A stretch of DNA of 64,000 nt from Pokkaliibacter plantistimulans (GCF_046844695.1 NZ_CP177354.1:5332001-5396000); one strand, 5' to 3'. Counted from the first letter of the stretch, positions 8,795-18,100 are shown. Program-made: numbers and translations. Notes: generated by a model from the sequence alone, not told the origin.

Positions 8795-8836
8795 CAGCAC
8801 ACTCACGCCGCGTAAACCTGTAAGACCTGCCAAAAC

Positions 8837-8868
8837 GACACAGCCCGGCGCACTGGCCGGGCTGTGTC
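8837..8868. terminator. Hairpin between convergent genes, probable terminator
   Basis: Perfect 13-base stem GACACAGCCCGGC / GCCGGGCTGTGTC with a short loop. It lies between the convergent GGDEF gene and the His-rich-tail gene. No T-run flanks it, so termination is inferred from position and stability. Confidence 0.65.
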
Positions 8869-8886
8869 AACGTCTGCTGTCAGCGT

Positions 8887-9195
8887 TTAGTGGCAGCCGC
8901 AGTCTTCACTATGCTCATGGTCGTGATGAATATCAGCCTCATGGGTTTCTACTTCGATATCGATCACGTTGCAGGCGCCGGGACGAACGACCAGCATACC
9001 AAAATGGCTGGGCTCTTCTTCATCGTCACCGCCATCGGGCACTTCCAGTGAAATCTGTGATTTGCCTTCATCAATGGGTTCAAAGTTGATAATCAGCGGT
9101 AAACCGTCGTCCCATTCGACGCGCAGCTCCGCCAGATTCAGTTCAATTTCTTCTCCTTCCGGAGTCATACCAAAAACGCGGGGCAATGAGGACAT
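8887..9195 (-). CDS. Small acidic protein with His/Cys-rich metal-binding-like tail
   Basis: The family is not recognised. The product is 102 residues, strongly acidic (EEIELNLAELRVEWDDG; GGDDEEEPSHFG), without signal peptide. It ends in a run rich in His, Asp and Cys (HHDHEHSEDCGCH) that could bind a transition metal. The ATG at 9195 has an AGGA site 8 bases upstream. It is a single gene with a hairpin after the stop. A metallochaperone or metal-storage role is only a guess from the tail. Confidence 0.75.
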   Translation of the reverse strand: MSSLPRVFGMTPEGEEIELNLAELRVEWDDGLPLIINFEPIDEGKSQISLEVPDGGDDEEEPSHFGMLVVRPGACNVIDIEVETHEADIHHDHEHSEDCGCH

Positions 9196-9293
9196 GATGT
9201 ATTCCTGTTCTGTTGACGGCTAATCAGCCAATGCGTGTGAGAGGAGATAATGTTCGTGGGTGGTAACTTCAAGCTAAAACGTTCGCTGCCGGG

Positions 9294-9959
9294 TTAGAAA
9301 ACCAGATCCCTCCCATGTAAACGAAACCAGGCCCGGCGCCGGCGCCAGTCCGGGCAGTAACGACTGACCAGCTGCCAGAAAGCGGGCTGGTGATGAAAAT
9401 GCTGCAAATGGGCCAGCTCATGGATAAGTACATAGTCCATTTCCGCCTGCGGTGCCAGAATCAGCCCCCAGTGCAGACGAATCAGACCGTCATGGGTACA
9501 GCAGCCGTAGCGACTGCGATAGTGCTTGACCTCAATGGCTCTTGGCCGCAACTGCATGCGCTCGCTCCATAGCTGCATGCGAAGCGGCAGCAGTGTTTGG
9601 GCCAACTGCTGCAGCCAGGGCTGCAAATCCGCCAGTTGTTGAAAATGGACCGGAATGCGCAACTCAGCCTGTTCCTGTTGCCACAGCGGCTGACTGAGCT
9701 GCGGGTCAGCCACTAGCTGATAGCGTTGCCCCAACAGGCTCAGTTCAGCAGGCATGGCGGTCTCGACCCGTGGCACTGCCTTGGGTGGCTGCTGCAGATG
9801 CTGCCGAATCCAGGCGGCCTGCTTGTGCAGCAGCGCCTGAATCTCACGGTCGGACGTATGCATCGGGGCCCGCACCACAATCTTGCCGTCCCGCACCTGC
9901 AGGGCAATGGTCTTGCTGCGCCGTGGGCTGCGAACAATATGGATATGGGGAGCATTCAT
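9294..9959 (-). CDS. YgjP-like zinc metallopeptidase (M48/SprT-like)
   Basis: Small cytosolic metalloprotease-like protein of the YgjP family (221 aa from the ATG at 9959). The C-terminal half carries the zinc motif HELAHLQHFHHQPAFW, with HExxH and the downstream His of the family, followed by an RRRRAWFRLHG basic tail. The N-terminal half (RSKTIALQVRDGKIVVRAP) is the typical beta-rich YgjP start. The physiological substrate is unknown. A GTG at 9983 would add eight residues, but the conserved N-terminus fits 9959 better. Confidence 0.88.
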   Translation of the reverse strand: MNAPHIHIVRSPRRSKTIALQVRDGKIVVRAPMHTSDREIQALLHKQAAWIRQHLQQPPKAVPRVETAMPAELSLLGQRYQLVADPQLSQPLWQQEQAELRIPVHFQQLADLQPWLQQLAQTLLPLRMQLWSERMQLRPRAIEVKHYRSRYGCCTHDGLIRLHWGLILAPQAEMDYVLIHELAHLQHFHHQPAFWQLVSRYCPDWRRRRAWFRLHGRDLVF

Positions 9960-10122
9960 CAGGCAGGTTGCCCTATGTGGCACGAATCAGCTATGCAGCA
10001 AAGGTTGATGATCGCGAACGTCAGGGATGACGCTATGCAGCAGATCGTGAACCGGTCCGAGGCTGAGTTCAGAGTGAAAATAACGTACTATGTCGGGCTG
10101 CGATTATAACTGACAGACCAAG

Positions 10123-10995
10123 ATGACGACTCCCTCCTTTGAAATTTCTGTCGACAAGGCCGACATGACCGCGCTGGACTGGCTGGCAACGGCCAGTGCC
10201 CTGCCCAAAATGCGCCTGAAAGATGCCATGAGCAAGGGTGCGGTATGGCTGATCAGCAAAGGGCAGCCGGAAAAACGCCTGCGCCGGGTACGCCATACGC
10301 CGAAAGTCGGCGATGTGCTGCGGCTCTACTATGATGCCGACCTGCTGGCACGTGAACCGCAGCTGCCGGTTCTGCTCGCCGACTTCAAGAAATACTCACT
10401 GTGGTACAAACCCGCCGGACTGCTGTCACAGGGCACGGCCTATGCCGATCACTGCAGCCTGCTGCGTCAGGCCGAAGTGCAGACGGGCCGCGAATGCTGG
10501 CTGATTCACCGCCTTGATCGCGAAGCCCAGGGCCTGGTGTTACTGGCTCATCACAGCAAACTGGCAGCGCAGCTGTCGCAACAGTTTCAGCAGCGGGATG
10601 TGGATAAGCGCTATCTGGTCAAGGTGGCAGGGGTTGTGGATAACACCGACTGGCACACGCTGGACCATCCGCTGGATGGCAAAGCCGCGCTGTCCCGCTT
10701 TCGCAGTCTGGGACAGGAGCAGGGCCACAGCCTGCTGGAAGTCAGCATCGAAACCGGCCGCAAACATCAGATTCGCCGTCATCTGGCGGCCTTCGGTCAC
10801 CCGGTGCTGGGCGACCCGCGTCATGGACGCGATAACAGCTGGCCAGCCGGTATGCAGCTGATCGCCGCCCACCTGAGCTGGCAATGCCCACTGGCGCAGA
10901 AACGACGGATCTGGGATCTGACCCAGCATATGCCTGAGGTCATGGCGGACTGGCCAGCCGAGGCGCTGAAGCAGTTTCGGCGCAACAATGAATAG
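10123..10995 (+). CDS. RluA-family pseudouridine synthase
   Basis: Predicted to isomerise uridine to pseudouridine in rRNA or tRNA. The 290-residue protein has a degenerate S4-like N-terminal RNA-binding part (about 10-75), then the catalytic domain. That domain carries WLIHRLDREAQGLVL (the HRLDR motif with catalytic Asp, about residue 130), a KRYLVKV strand and the GRKHQIRRHLA motif near residue 210. These are hallmarks of the RluA/TruC group, but the target position cannot be told from sequence alone. It is divergent from the YgjP gene. Confidence 0.9.
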   Translation: MTTPSFEISVDKADMTALDWLATASALPKMRLKDAMSKGAVWLISKGQPEKRLRRVRHTPKVGDVLRLYYDADLLAREPQLPVLLADFKKYSLWYKPAGLLSQGTAYADHCSLLRQAEVQTGRECWLIHRLDREAQGLVLLAHHSKLAAQLSQQFQQRDVDKRYLVKVAGVVDNTDWHTLDHPLDGKAALSRFRSLGQEQGHSLLEVSIETGRKHQIRRHLAAFGHPVLGDPRHGRDNSWPAGMQLIAAHLSWQCPLAQKRRIWDLTQHMPEVMADWPAEALKQFRRNNE

Positions 10996-11112
10996 GCCTC
11001 GCCCATGTTCACAGGCGCTGCCCCTGCAGGAATGCAGATAAAACGCTCTCTCCACGACAGCGTAGGTTGACGTTCAGAGAGCCAAACCCGTCATTCACCC
11101 AAGGATGGTCTG

Positions 11113-11580
11113 ATGTACTACCCCAGAGAAGCACAGCGCGATTTTCACTATACCCGCAAGATGATCGCGCTGATCCTGCTGCTGCCGCTGTTCATGGTAC
11201 TGCTGTTTGCCAGGAAGGGCGCCCTGACCTACGCCTGTATCAGCGTTGCCAGGGCAGACACCCAGGCCGTGATTGCCAGCATCAGCCCGCACTATTCGAC
11301 GCAAACCGTCGACTACCGTTTCACCCCGGCTGGGGGCGAGCTGACGCTGGGCACCTTCGTCACCCAACAAGTCAATGACTACCACACAGGTCAGCATATC
11401 GCGATCAGCTACTCGCGCTGGCTGCCCACGTTCAGTGTGCGCACCGAGCTGCTGGCCGACATGGCCATCAATCTCTATGTTGCCCTGGCGGCACTGGCCG
11501 CCATGCTTGGTTGTCTGCTGGTGGCGGCCCATGCGGTCAGGAGCCTGCGCCGCCACCAGCTTGAAGATCGCTACTACTGA
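11113..11580 (+). CDS. Hypothetical membrane protein, two transmembrane segments
   Basis: The family is not recognised with confidence. The 155-residue product has an N-terminal cytoplasmic stretch, one transmembrane helix (MIALILLLPLFMVLLFA, about 17-33) and a periplasmic domain of some 75 residues. A second helix (about 115-137) and a basic C-terminus follow. The topology resembles small DUF3592-type proteins. The start has an AAGGATGG ribosome site. It stands alone between the pseudouridine synthase and the convergent VOC gene. Confidence 0.7.
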   Translation: MYYPREAQRDFHYTRKMIALILLLPLFMVLLFARKGALTYACISVARADTQAVIASISPHYSTQTVDYRFTPAGGELTLGTFVTQQVNDYHTGQHIAISYSRWLPTFSVRTELLADMAINLYVALAALAAMLGCLLVAAHAVRSLRRHQLEDRYY

Positions 11581-11610
11581 ACACGATCTGCGCAGAGCGT
11601 GGCGACGTTC

Positions 11611-12006
11611 TCACATTTCCATGACGAACACGCGCAAACGGTGATCATCAGGATCTGCTGCGGTGAAGGTATAGCCAAAGTCCATGCTGGTCGGCTGCTG
11701 CAGAATGCGTACGCCCTGATCCCACCAGCGCATGCACAGTGCATCGACCTGCTCCCGGCTGCTCAGCGGAATAGCCAGCTCCGTCCCACCGCCGGTGAGC
11801 TGGGCAGCAGGCGCTATTGACGTTACTTGCCATAGCCCCAGTTTGAGGCCACTTTCCAGCACAAACAGGGCAAAGGTGGGTGACACTTCGACCGGCTCGA
11901 CAGCCAGCAGACGGGTGTAGAACGACACGCTGGTTTCAGGATCAGCCACGTAAAGAATGACAAAGTTAGGCTGACTGCTGATGGCTTGTGCTGCAGATGT
12001 AGACAT
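11611..12006 (-). CDS. VOC-family (glyoxalase/bleomycin-resistance-like) protein
   Basis: The 131-residue protein has the vicinal-oxygen-chelate fold pattern. Strand NFVILYVADPETSVSFYTRLL starts the first beta-alpha-beta-beta-beta unit (written here with conserved F-Y near residue 30), and the C-terminal unit ends GYTFTAADPDDHRLRVFVM. Members bind metals and act as lyases, dioxygenases or antibiotic binders; the substrate here is unknown. The ATG at 12006 has GAGGT 7 bases upstream. The upstream neighbour on the same strand is a WYL regulator, a pairing often seen where the regulator controls the VOC gene (inference). Confidence 0.87.
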   Translation of the reverse strand: MSTSAAQAISSQPNFVILYVADPETSVSFYTRLLAVEPVEVSPTFALFVLESGLKLGLWQVTSIAPAAQLTGGGTELAIPLSSREQVDALCMRWWDQGVRILQQPTSMDFGYTFTAADPDDHRLRVFVMEM

Positions 12007-12129
12007 GATGAAACCTCGCTGGGTGATTACTGAACAGGCGATGGCCTGTCCGCTGCCCTGCATCCTAGGCGGGATGGCTGTCAGTTTTTGTCAGTAGCCT
12101 CAACGCCCCCGCAGCGTCTTGCATCGCCC

Positions 12130-12867
12130 TCACCCGTTGCCGGTCTGCGAATCTTCCCCTGTTTCATCGACACGGACCTGCTCCACTTCCCGCGGCCGGT
12201 GCAGATGTTCGGCCCGCCACTGTGCCAGCAGGTTGGCTCGACGCTGGGGGAAATGGTCGTTCTGCAACTGCAGTGACAGGATGCGGTCTACCCGGAAATG
12301 GCGGAAATCCTGACGCAGCTCACACCAGGCCACCACCACCCGGACCTGCTCGAAATACCCCAGAGCAAAGGGCCAAAGTATGCGCTGGCTGGCCCGCCCC
12401 TGCGCATCCGCGTAGTCAACCAGTACCTTGCGCTCAGCCCGCATCGCCTGCCGCAACTCCGCCTGCCAGCGATCATCCTGCTGCCGAGCGGGGATCAGCA
12501 GCGTGGTGGAATCTAGTAAGTGACGCGCCTCAGCCGGTAAGACTGCGGCTATTTTGGCCAGTGCATCGGTCGCCGCCTGCCCTAACGGCTTGTCGGTATG
12601 GCTGCCTACCCAGCGCGCGCCCAGCACCAGCGCCTCAATTTCCTCCTGCGAGAACATCAGCGGCGGCAGTACGAAATCCGGGCGTAACACGTAACCCAGA
12701 CCCGCCTCGCCCTCGATGTGGGCCCCCTGCGCCTGCAGGGTGGCGATATCGCGGTACAGCGTGCGCACGCTGATTTCCAGCTCCTGCGCCAGCACCTGCG
12801 CCGTCACCGGATAGCGATGACGACGGAGGATTTGCATCAGGGTGAACAAACGCTGAGTACGGGCCAC
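12130..12867 (-). CDS. YafY/WYL-domain transcriptional regulator
   Basis: DNA-binding regulator of 245 residues. The N-terminal HTH_11 winged helix (about 5-60) contains LAQELEISVRTLYRDIATL. The WYL domain at about 135-210 senses a ligand, and its core reads RILWPFALGYFEQVRVVVAWCELR. The start is a GTG at 12867 with an AGGA ribosome site. The VOC gene lies about 120 bases downstream on the same strand and is a likely co-transcribed or regulated partner. Confidence 0.88.
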   Translation of the reverse strand: MARTQRLFTLMQILRRHRYPVTAQVLAQELEISVRTLYRDIATLQAQGAHIEGEAGLGYVLRPDFVLPPLMFSQEEIEALVLGARWVGSHTDKPLGQAATDALAKIAAVLPAEARHLLDSTTLLIPARQQDDRWQAELRQAMRAERKVLVDYADAQGRASQRILWPFALGYFEQVRVVVAWCELRQDFRHFRVDRILSLQLQNDHFPQRRANLLAQWRAEHLHRPREVEQVRVDETGEDSQTGNG

Positions 12868-13045
12868 AATTATTTCCTGAGCAGACAGTGCTCAGGCACT
12901 GTATTAAAATCCAGTATTTCGTCAAGCTCAGAACCTGCTCACGACCTGCTGCGCATCGGCCACAGCGCGTTGAAAAGACCTTCGGAATGCTCATTTACAT
13001 CAGGTAAAGGCCGCTTCCTCAGCATTTTTCGCCCTGTCCGGCTTT

Positions 13046-13191
13046 AGCAGGCTGTTGAAAAACGTTATCGAGGCCGCCGAGACAAGGAAAAAACAGGCGA
13101 AAAAGCGGAGTTTAGTGAACTAAATGAGCATTTTGAGCCTGTTTTTGACGCGGTATTCGGCAACGCAGATAGATTTTCAACGACCTGTTAG
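13046..13191. repeat. Dispersed element with inverted ends, copy 2
   Basis: 146-base copy of the element also found at 3157-3358, with the same inverted ends and the same TTTAGTGAACTAAA core. Outside the 56-base insertion of copy 1, only a few substitutions are visible. It ends 12 bases before the first possible start of dinB and so occupies the dinB promoter region. Confidence 0.87.
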
Positions 13192-13202
13192 CTCGCAAGA
13201 TC

Positions 13203-14330
13203 GTGAATACGTTCCAGACCACAGCGGTCAGCACTATGTCTGTCGATAACGATTCAGCCGTTCCAGCTCAGCACCAGCGCAAGATCATTCATTTTGACTG
13301 CGACTGCTTCTATGCCGCCGTGGAGATGCGTGACCATCCGCCCTACCGCGATATTCCGCTGGCCATTGGCGGCCGCCCGGACAAGCGCGGAGTCATCGCC
13401 ACCTGCAACTACCCGGCCCGCACGTTTGGCGTGCGTTCGGCAATGCCGTCCTCCCACGCGCTGCGACTGTGCCCCAATCTCACCCTGATTCCGGGCAACA
13501 TGACCAAGTACCGTGATGTCAGCCGGGCCTTCATGGCCATTCTGGCGCAGTTCAGTGATCACGTTGAGCCCCTGTCGCTGGATGAGGCCTTTATCGATGT
13601 CAGTAGCAGCGACGCCTTTCAGGGCAGTGCCACCCGTATTGCCAGCCATATCCGCGAACGGGTGCGTAACGAGCTGGGCATTACCGTCTCCGCCGGGGTG
13701 GCGCCGAACAAGTTTCTGGCCAAAATTGCCAGCGACTGGCACAAGCCAGACGGCATGAAAGTCATCCCTCCCCATGAGGTGGAAAGCTTTGTGCTGCCAC
13801 TGCCGGTAGAGAAAATCTGGGGCGTCGGCAAAGTGACCGCCGCGCGCATGCACGAGCTTGGTCTCTACACCTGTGCCGACGTGCAAGGCTGGTCACAGCA
13901 GCAGCTGCAGGAACGCTTCGGACGCTTCGGCCAGCAGCTCTTTCGCCTCAGCCGCGGAGAGGATCAGCGCCCGGTAGAAGCGCGCGAGGAACGCTTATCA
14001 CTGAGCGTCGAGCATACCTACGATCAGGACCTGCGCGACCTGGCCAGCTGCCTGGCGCAGTTGCCACGACTGGAGGAGGAACTGCAACAGCGTCTGGCCC
14101 GCCGCCAGCTGCTGGAGCAGATTCAGGGACGAGTGGTGAAGATGAAATTCCACGATTTTCAACAGACCACCGTGGAACGCCATCTGCAGCGGCCCGACAG
14201 TGATTATGCCAGTCTGCTGACAGCGGCCTGGCAACGTGGCCAGCGACCAGTCCGTCTGATCGGCGTTGGCGTCAGGCTGAAGACTGCTGCGACCACTCAG
14301 CAGCCGCAGCAGTTAAGTCTGGTCTGGTAA
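13203..14330 (+). CDS. dinB: DNA polymerase IV (Y-family translesion polymerase)
   Basis: Error-prone polymerase for lesion bypass. The 375-residue protein shows the Y-family catalytic core. KIIHFDCDCFYAAVEMR carries the first metal-binding Asp, SLDEAFIDVS the catalytic DE pair, and GVAPNKFLAKIASDW the palm/thumb helices. A helix-hairpin-helix region with IWGVGKVTAARM and a C-terminal little-finger domain follow. The start is uncertain: GTG at 13203 or ATG at 13236, both with weak ribosome sites. No clear LexA box was seen. The promoter region is occupied by the dispersed element. Confidence 0.95.
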   Translation: MNTFQTTAVSTMSVDNDSAVPAQHQRKIIHFDCDCFYAAVEMRDHPPYRDIPLAIGGRPDKRGVIATCNYPARTFGVRSAMPSSHALRLCPNLTLIPGNMTKYRDVSRAFMAILAQFSDHVEPLSLDEAFIDVSSSDAFQGSATRIASHIRERVRNELGITVSAGVAPNKFLAKIASDWHKPDGMKVIPPHEVESFVLPLPVEKIWGVGKVTAARMHELGLYTCADVQGWSQQQLQERFGRFGQQLFRLSRGEDQRPVEAREERLSLSVEHTYDQDLRDLASCLAQLPRLEEELQQRLARRQLLEQIQGRVVKMKFHDFQQTTVERHLQRPDSDYASLLTAAWQRGQRPVRLIGVGVRLKTAATTQQPQQLSLVW

Positions 14331-14366
14331 AGGCCGTGCGACCATCCTCAGCGGCTGACGTTCCCT

Positions 14367-16916
14367 TCAGCGCCGTAACGGCAGCCACGCCACCGCCTGC
14401 TCACTGGGCAGCGGTTCGGAGAACCAGAAGCCCTGCACTTCATCACATTGCGCCGCCAGCAGAAAATCTCGCTGCTGCTGGCGCTCCACGCCTTCAGCAA
14501 TCACCTTCAGGCCCAGACCATGGGCCAGATTGATCAGCGAGGTGGTGAGCTGCACGTCGTTATCATCAGCAGGCAGACCACGGACAAAGCTGGCATCAAT
14601 TTTCAGGTAATCCAGCGGCAGGCGCTTGAGATAGCTCAGGCAGGAGTAGCCGGTGCCAAAGTCATCGATAGCGATCCCCAGACCCAGATTGCGCAGAGCG
14701 TGCAGACGTTGCAGTGCCAGCGTCGACTTTTCCGGGATGAAACTGTTCTCGGTAATCTCGATCTCCAGTAACTCCGGCGCCAGATGATAATGATCCAGCG
14801 CCCGCTGAATACTGTGCACCAGACTGCTGCCGTGCAGATCGGCGACCGACAGATTGATCGCCACCGGCACCACCCGCCGCCCTTCCTTCTGCCAGGCACG
14901 CAACTGTCGACACGCCTCGTTCAGTACCCACTGGGTAATATTGGGCATCAGCCCCAGCTGCTGAGCCAGAGGCAGGAACTGCCCGGGAGAGATCATGCCC
15001 TGAGGGCAAGGCCAGCGAATCAGCGCCTCGAAGCCGGTCACCTCGTTGCTGTCGAGGCTGATGCGTGGCTGAAAGAACAAACGAAACTCACCCTGCTTCA
15101 ACGCGGTGCGCAGCTCAGACTCCATATTCAGACGCGCATGGGACTCCTCCTCCAGTGGCCGGCGGAACAGGTTGTAGCTGTTGCGGCCATCGTCCTTGGA
15201 GCGGTACATGGCGGTGTCGGCACGCTTGAGCAGCAGCTCGACACTGTCACCGTCATCGGGATAGCAGGCAATGCCAATGCTGGTGGAAATATGCAGTTCG
15301 TGCTCGCCCACCTGCAGCGGCACCGACAGGACTTTCAGCAGGCGGCTGGCCAGCCCTTCCAGCTCGTAGTCGGAGGCCACCTCGGGCACCAGCACGGTAA
15401 ATTCATCACCGCCCAGACGCGCGGCAGTATCGCCCTCCCGCAGACAACCCTGCAGCCGCTCGGCCACCAGCTTGAGTACCTGATCACCGACACTGTGGCC
15501 CAGGCTGTCATTGATGCGCTTGAACATGTCCAGATCGAGGAAGAACACACCCAGCCGGTGCTGATGGCGATGGGCATTGGCAATCGCCCGTTCCAGCCGG
15601 TCCTGAAACAGGCGACGGTTGGCCAACCCGGTCAGTTCGTCAAAGTAGGCCAGTCGCTTAATCTGCTCTTCACGCTGCTTGCGGTCGGAGATGTCACTGA
15701 AGATGGCCGCATACTGCTTGACCTCCCCCAGCTCGTCGGTGATAGCCGTGATGGTGATCCATTCGGGGAACACCTGACCGTTTTTGCGTTTGTTCCAGAT
15801 TTCGCCCTGCCAGCTGCCCTTGCTGCGCAGGGTCGACCACATTTCATCGTAGAACGCCTGATCATGGCGACCGGAGCTCAGCAGCGATGGTGAACGACCG
15901 ATGGCTTCTTCGGCCGAGTAGCCGGTGACAGCACTGAAACTGGGATTGACCGAACGGATGATGCCATCAGCATCGGTGACGATGATGGCATCCAGTGAGG
16001 CTTCAATCACCTTCTGCGCAAGACGCAGATGCTCCATGGATTCGCGCAGGGCCTGATTACGCTGATCCAGTGCTGACTGCAGCCGATTGACGTAGGTGTA
16101 TTCAATGCTGCTGAGAATATCGCCGTAAGACAGAATTGCCTTGACCTGCCCGCTGGCGGTAGTGATGCCAACATGTCGGAAGCCCCGGCTTTCCATCAGA
16201 TTACGGGCCATCAGCAGTGGTGTCCCTGAGGCCACCGTTTCCACCTGCCGCGGAATCAGCTCACCGATCGGCCGCTGCATCCCACCATCCACCAGTAGCC
16301 GCACCCAGTCATGTTCGGTGGCAATGCCCATCGCACCATCGGTAAACTCCACCAGCATGGCGTCACGCAGCTGCGAGTACATCAGACGGAAGGCATCAAT
16401 GGCCGGCGTGGTAGCTGCCATCACCAGTGGCAGGCGGGTGATGGCACTGTCGACATCACGCAGGGCCAGGTAGTACTCGACGCCCTGATGGCGAATCAGG
16501 TCACTGAGGCTGAATAAACCGATAGGCAGCTGCTGTTCATCCACCACCACCAGATGGCGCACTCGCTCGCGCTGCATCACCACGCCGGCCTCGCGCAGGG
16601 TAGCACTGCGTGGCAGGGTCTTGACGGGGGTACTCATGTGCAGCCGGATGGGATCGTCCAGGGCATCCGGGCGCTGACTGAGATGGCTGGCGTCCCGCTC
16701 GGTCCAGATACCCTGCAGCTGGCCCGCATCCATAATCACCATGGCACTGCTGCGCGACTCGAACATGCGCCGGATCACCTGCTGCAGGCTCTGCTCAGGG
16801 CTACAGATCTGCAGCGGCGAATGCAACAGACGCCACACTTCAACACTGTACAACTCGGCTTCGGGCAGTTCCGTATCCATATTCACTGAAAGTGTCTCCC
16901 TGTGACTGTTCATCAT
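14367..16916 (-). CDS. CBS-CBS-PAS-GGDEF-EAL cyclic-di-GMP protein
   Basis: Cytoplasmic 849-residue signalling protein with both synthesis and degradation modules for c-di-GMP. Order: two pairs of CBS-like motifs (about 25-290), which usually bind adenosine nucleotides; a PAS domain (about 305-420, VIEASLDAIIVTDADG); GGDEF (about 425-590); EAL (about 595-845). The GGDEF motif ARLGGDEF is intact, and REGD five residues before it forms a feedback I-site. The EAL domain keeps EALIRW, EITE, DDFGTGYS and EGVE, so both activities appear possible. There are no membrane segments. It is monocistronic and convergent with dinB. Confidence 0.92.
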   Translation of the reverse strand: MMNSHRETLSVNMDTELPEAELYSVEVWRLLHSPLQICSPEQSLQQVIRRMFESRSSAMVIMDAGQLQGIWTERDASHLSQRPDALDDPIRLHMSTPVKTLPRSATLREAGVVMQRERVRHLVVVDEQQLPIGLFSLSDLIRHQGVEYYLALRDVDSAITRLPLVMAATTPAIDAFRLMYSQLRDAMLVEFTDGAMGIATEHDWVRLLVDGGMQRPIGELIPRQVETVASGTPLLMARNLMESRGFRHVGITTASGQVKAILSYGDILSSIEYTYVNRLQSALDQRNQALRESMEHLRLAQKVIEASLDAIIVTDADGIIRSVNPSFSAVTGYSAEEAIGRSPSLLSSGRHDQAFYDEMWSTLRSKGSWQGEIWNKRKNGQVFPEWITITAITDELGEVKQYAAIFSDISDRKQREEQIKRLAYFDELTGLANRRLFQDRLERAIANAHRHQHRLGVFFLDLDMFKRINDSLGHSVGDQVLKLVAERLQGCLREGDTAARLGGDEFTVLVPEVASDYELEGLASRLLKVLSVPLQVGEHELHISTSIGIACYPDDGDSVELLLKRADTAMYRSKDDGRNSYNLFRRPLEEESHARLNMESELRTALKQGEFRLFFQPRISLDSNEVTGFEALIRWPCPQGMISPGQFLPLAQQLGLMPNITQWVLNEACRQLRAWQKEGRRVVPVAINLSVADLHGSSLVHSIQRALDHYHLAPELLEIEITENSFIPEKSTLALQRLHALRNLGLGIAIDDFGTGYSCLSYLKRLPLDYLKIDASFVRGLPADDNDVQLTTSLINLAHGLGLKVIAEGVERQQQRDFLLAAQCDEVQGFWFSEPLPSEQAVAWLPLRR

Positions 16917-17466
16917 TGCTCCTCAGACGGTCTGGCCCTCAGCGACTGGCAAGATACGCTTGCGCTACCTGCCGCCATCACGCCGATGCCCCTCAATGCA
17001 GGTTCAATCATGCAGTCCATTTCTTGTTGATTATGTACTGTAGTAGGGAAAGATCACGGCCGCCTGACAACCTGCTGCCGGGATGACAAAGCGACTGCAG
17101 CAACCGTTGCCCCAGACCATCTCTGCGCCCCCGCCAGAGCAAGCAGCGCCGCCTTTGCACAGCCATCGCGGCGCGATGGTGCTGTGCCGACGAGAGCGGC
17201 AACAGGCCGGGCAACATGCTGACTTTTTCTCGCCATTTGGCGCCCTGACGGTCCCATCCTTACGCCACTGAGACTATACTTGGCACAGCAAAATACTGCT
17301 GGATGACGGTCAGCCGCACGGCGCTGCCACCACCAGGGCGAATATTCCGGCGACGGCGACCAACTGAATCGGATTAGCTTACCGCCAGCCACGGCCAGAG
17401 AGCTTGTCCTGCATCATGGGAGCTGTCGTTATCGTCACCCCCGGGGTCTAGCACAGGAATCACGTC
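16917..17466. other. Intergenic region, nothing recognised
   Basis: About 550 GC-rich bases between divergently oriented genes. It should hold promoters for the CBS-PAS-GGDEF-EAL gene (minus) and the carbonic-anhydrase-like gene (plus). Open frames inside it are Arg/Ser/Trp-rich translations typical of non-coding GC-rich DNA. No repeat or RNA gene was seen. Confidence 0.5.
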
Positions 17467-18036
17467 ATGCCCGTATTCGCATTTGATGGGTTAATCCCGG
17501 TCGTCGACCCCAGTGCCTTTATTCACCCCAGTGCGGTGTTGATTGGCGATGTGTATATCGGTGGGAACTGCTATATCGGCCCGCTGACGTCGCTGCGGGG
17601 TGATCTGGGCACAGTGGAGATACGTTCCGGCAGTCACGTGCAGGACAACTGTGTGCTGCACTCCACCGCCGGACGCCGGACGCTGGTGGAAGAAGATACC
17701 CACATCGCTGCGGGCGCCACCCTGTGCAACTGTCAGGTTGGCCGTCGTGCCTTTGTTGGCATGGGCGCAGTGGTGCTGGACGGGGCGGTCATTGCCGAAC
17801 AAAGCATGGTGTCGCCAGGCTCGGTGGTCGAGGCCAACTTCAGTGGTCAACCCAATCAACTGCTGGCCGGCCACCCCGCCATTCCCTGTGGCAGAGTGTC
17901 GCTGGCCACACTGGAGCTTCAGCAGCGAGCGGATCAGGATTATCGCCAGCTGGTGCAGCGTGCGCGCCACACCATGCAGGAAGTGGAGCCGCTGCCGATG
18001 GCCACCTTGCGCCCGGTCAGGGTGAGAAATAGTTAA
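17467..18036 (+). CDS. Gamma-carbonic-anhydrase/PaaY/CaiE-like hexapeptide protein with altered zinc site
   Basis: Left-handed beta-helix protein of 189 residues, closely resembling PaaY and CaiE from its first residues (FDGLIPVVDPSAFIHPSAVL) through the hexapeptide repeats to a C-terminal helix. Comparison with the remembered CaiE sequence aligns without gaps through the active region. The first zinc histidine is present (His65, in NCVLHS). The second and third, which lie in an IGHGAILH-type motif, are replaced by Ala82 and Cys87 (HIAAGATLC). A normal carbonic anhydrase or PaaY thioesterase activity is therefore doubtful. The start has an AGGA ribosome site 8 bases upstream. Confidence 0.88.
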   Translation: MPVFAFDGLIPVVDPSAFIHPSAVLIGDVYIGGNCYIGPLTSLRGDLGTVEIRSGSHVQDNCVLHSTAGRRTLVEEDTHIAAGATLCNCQVGRRAFVGMGAVVLDGAVIAEQSMVSPGSVVEANFSGQPNQLLAGHPAIPCGRVSLATLELQQRADQDYRQLVQRARHTMQEVEPLPMATLRPVRVRNS

Positions 18037-18100
18037 GAACGTGTTCTGTCATCGTACTCTGTTGCAATAACCGCCGGTCTTCTGAGGACAACATATCAAG

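Noticed and set aside
17054..17392. 112-codon open frame on the minus strand
   Set aside because: Arg/Trp/Ser-rich translation of GC-rich intergenic DNA with no motif or ribosome site.
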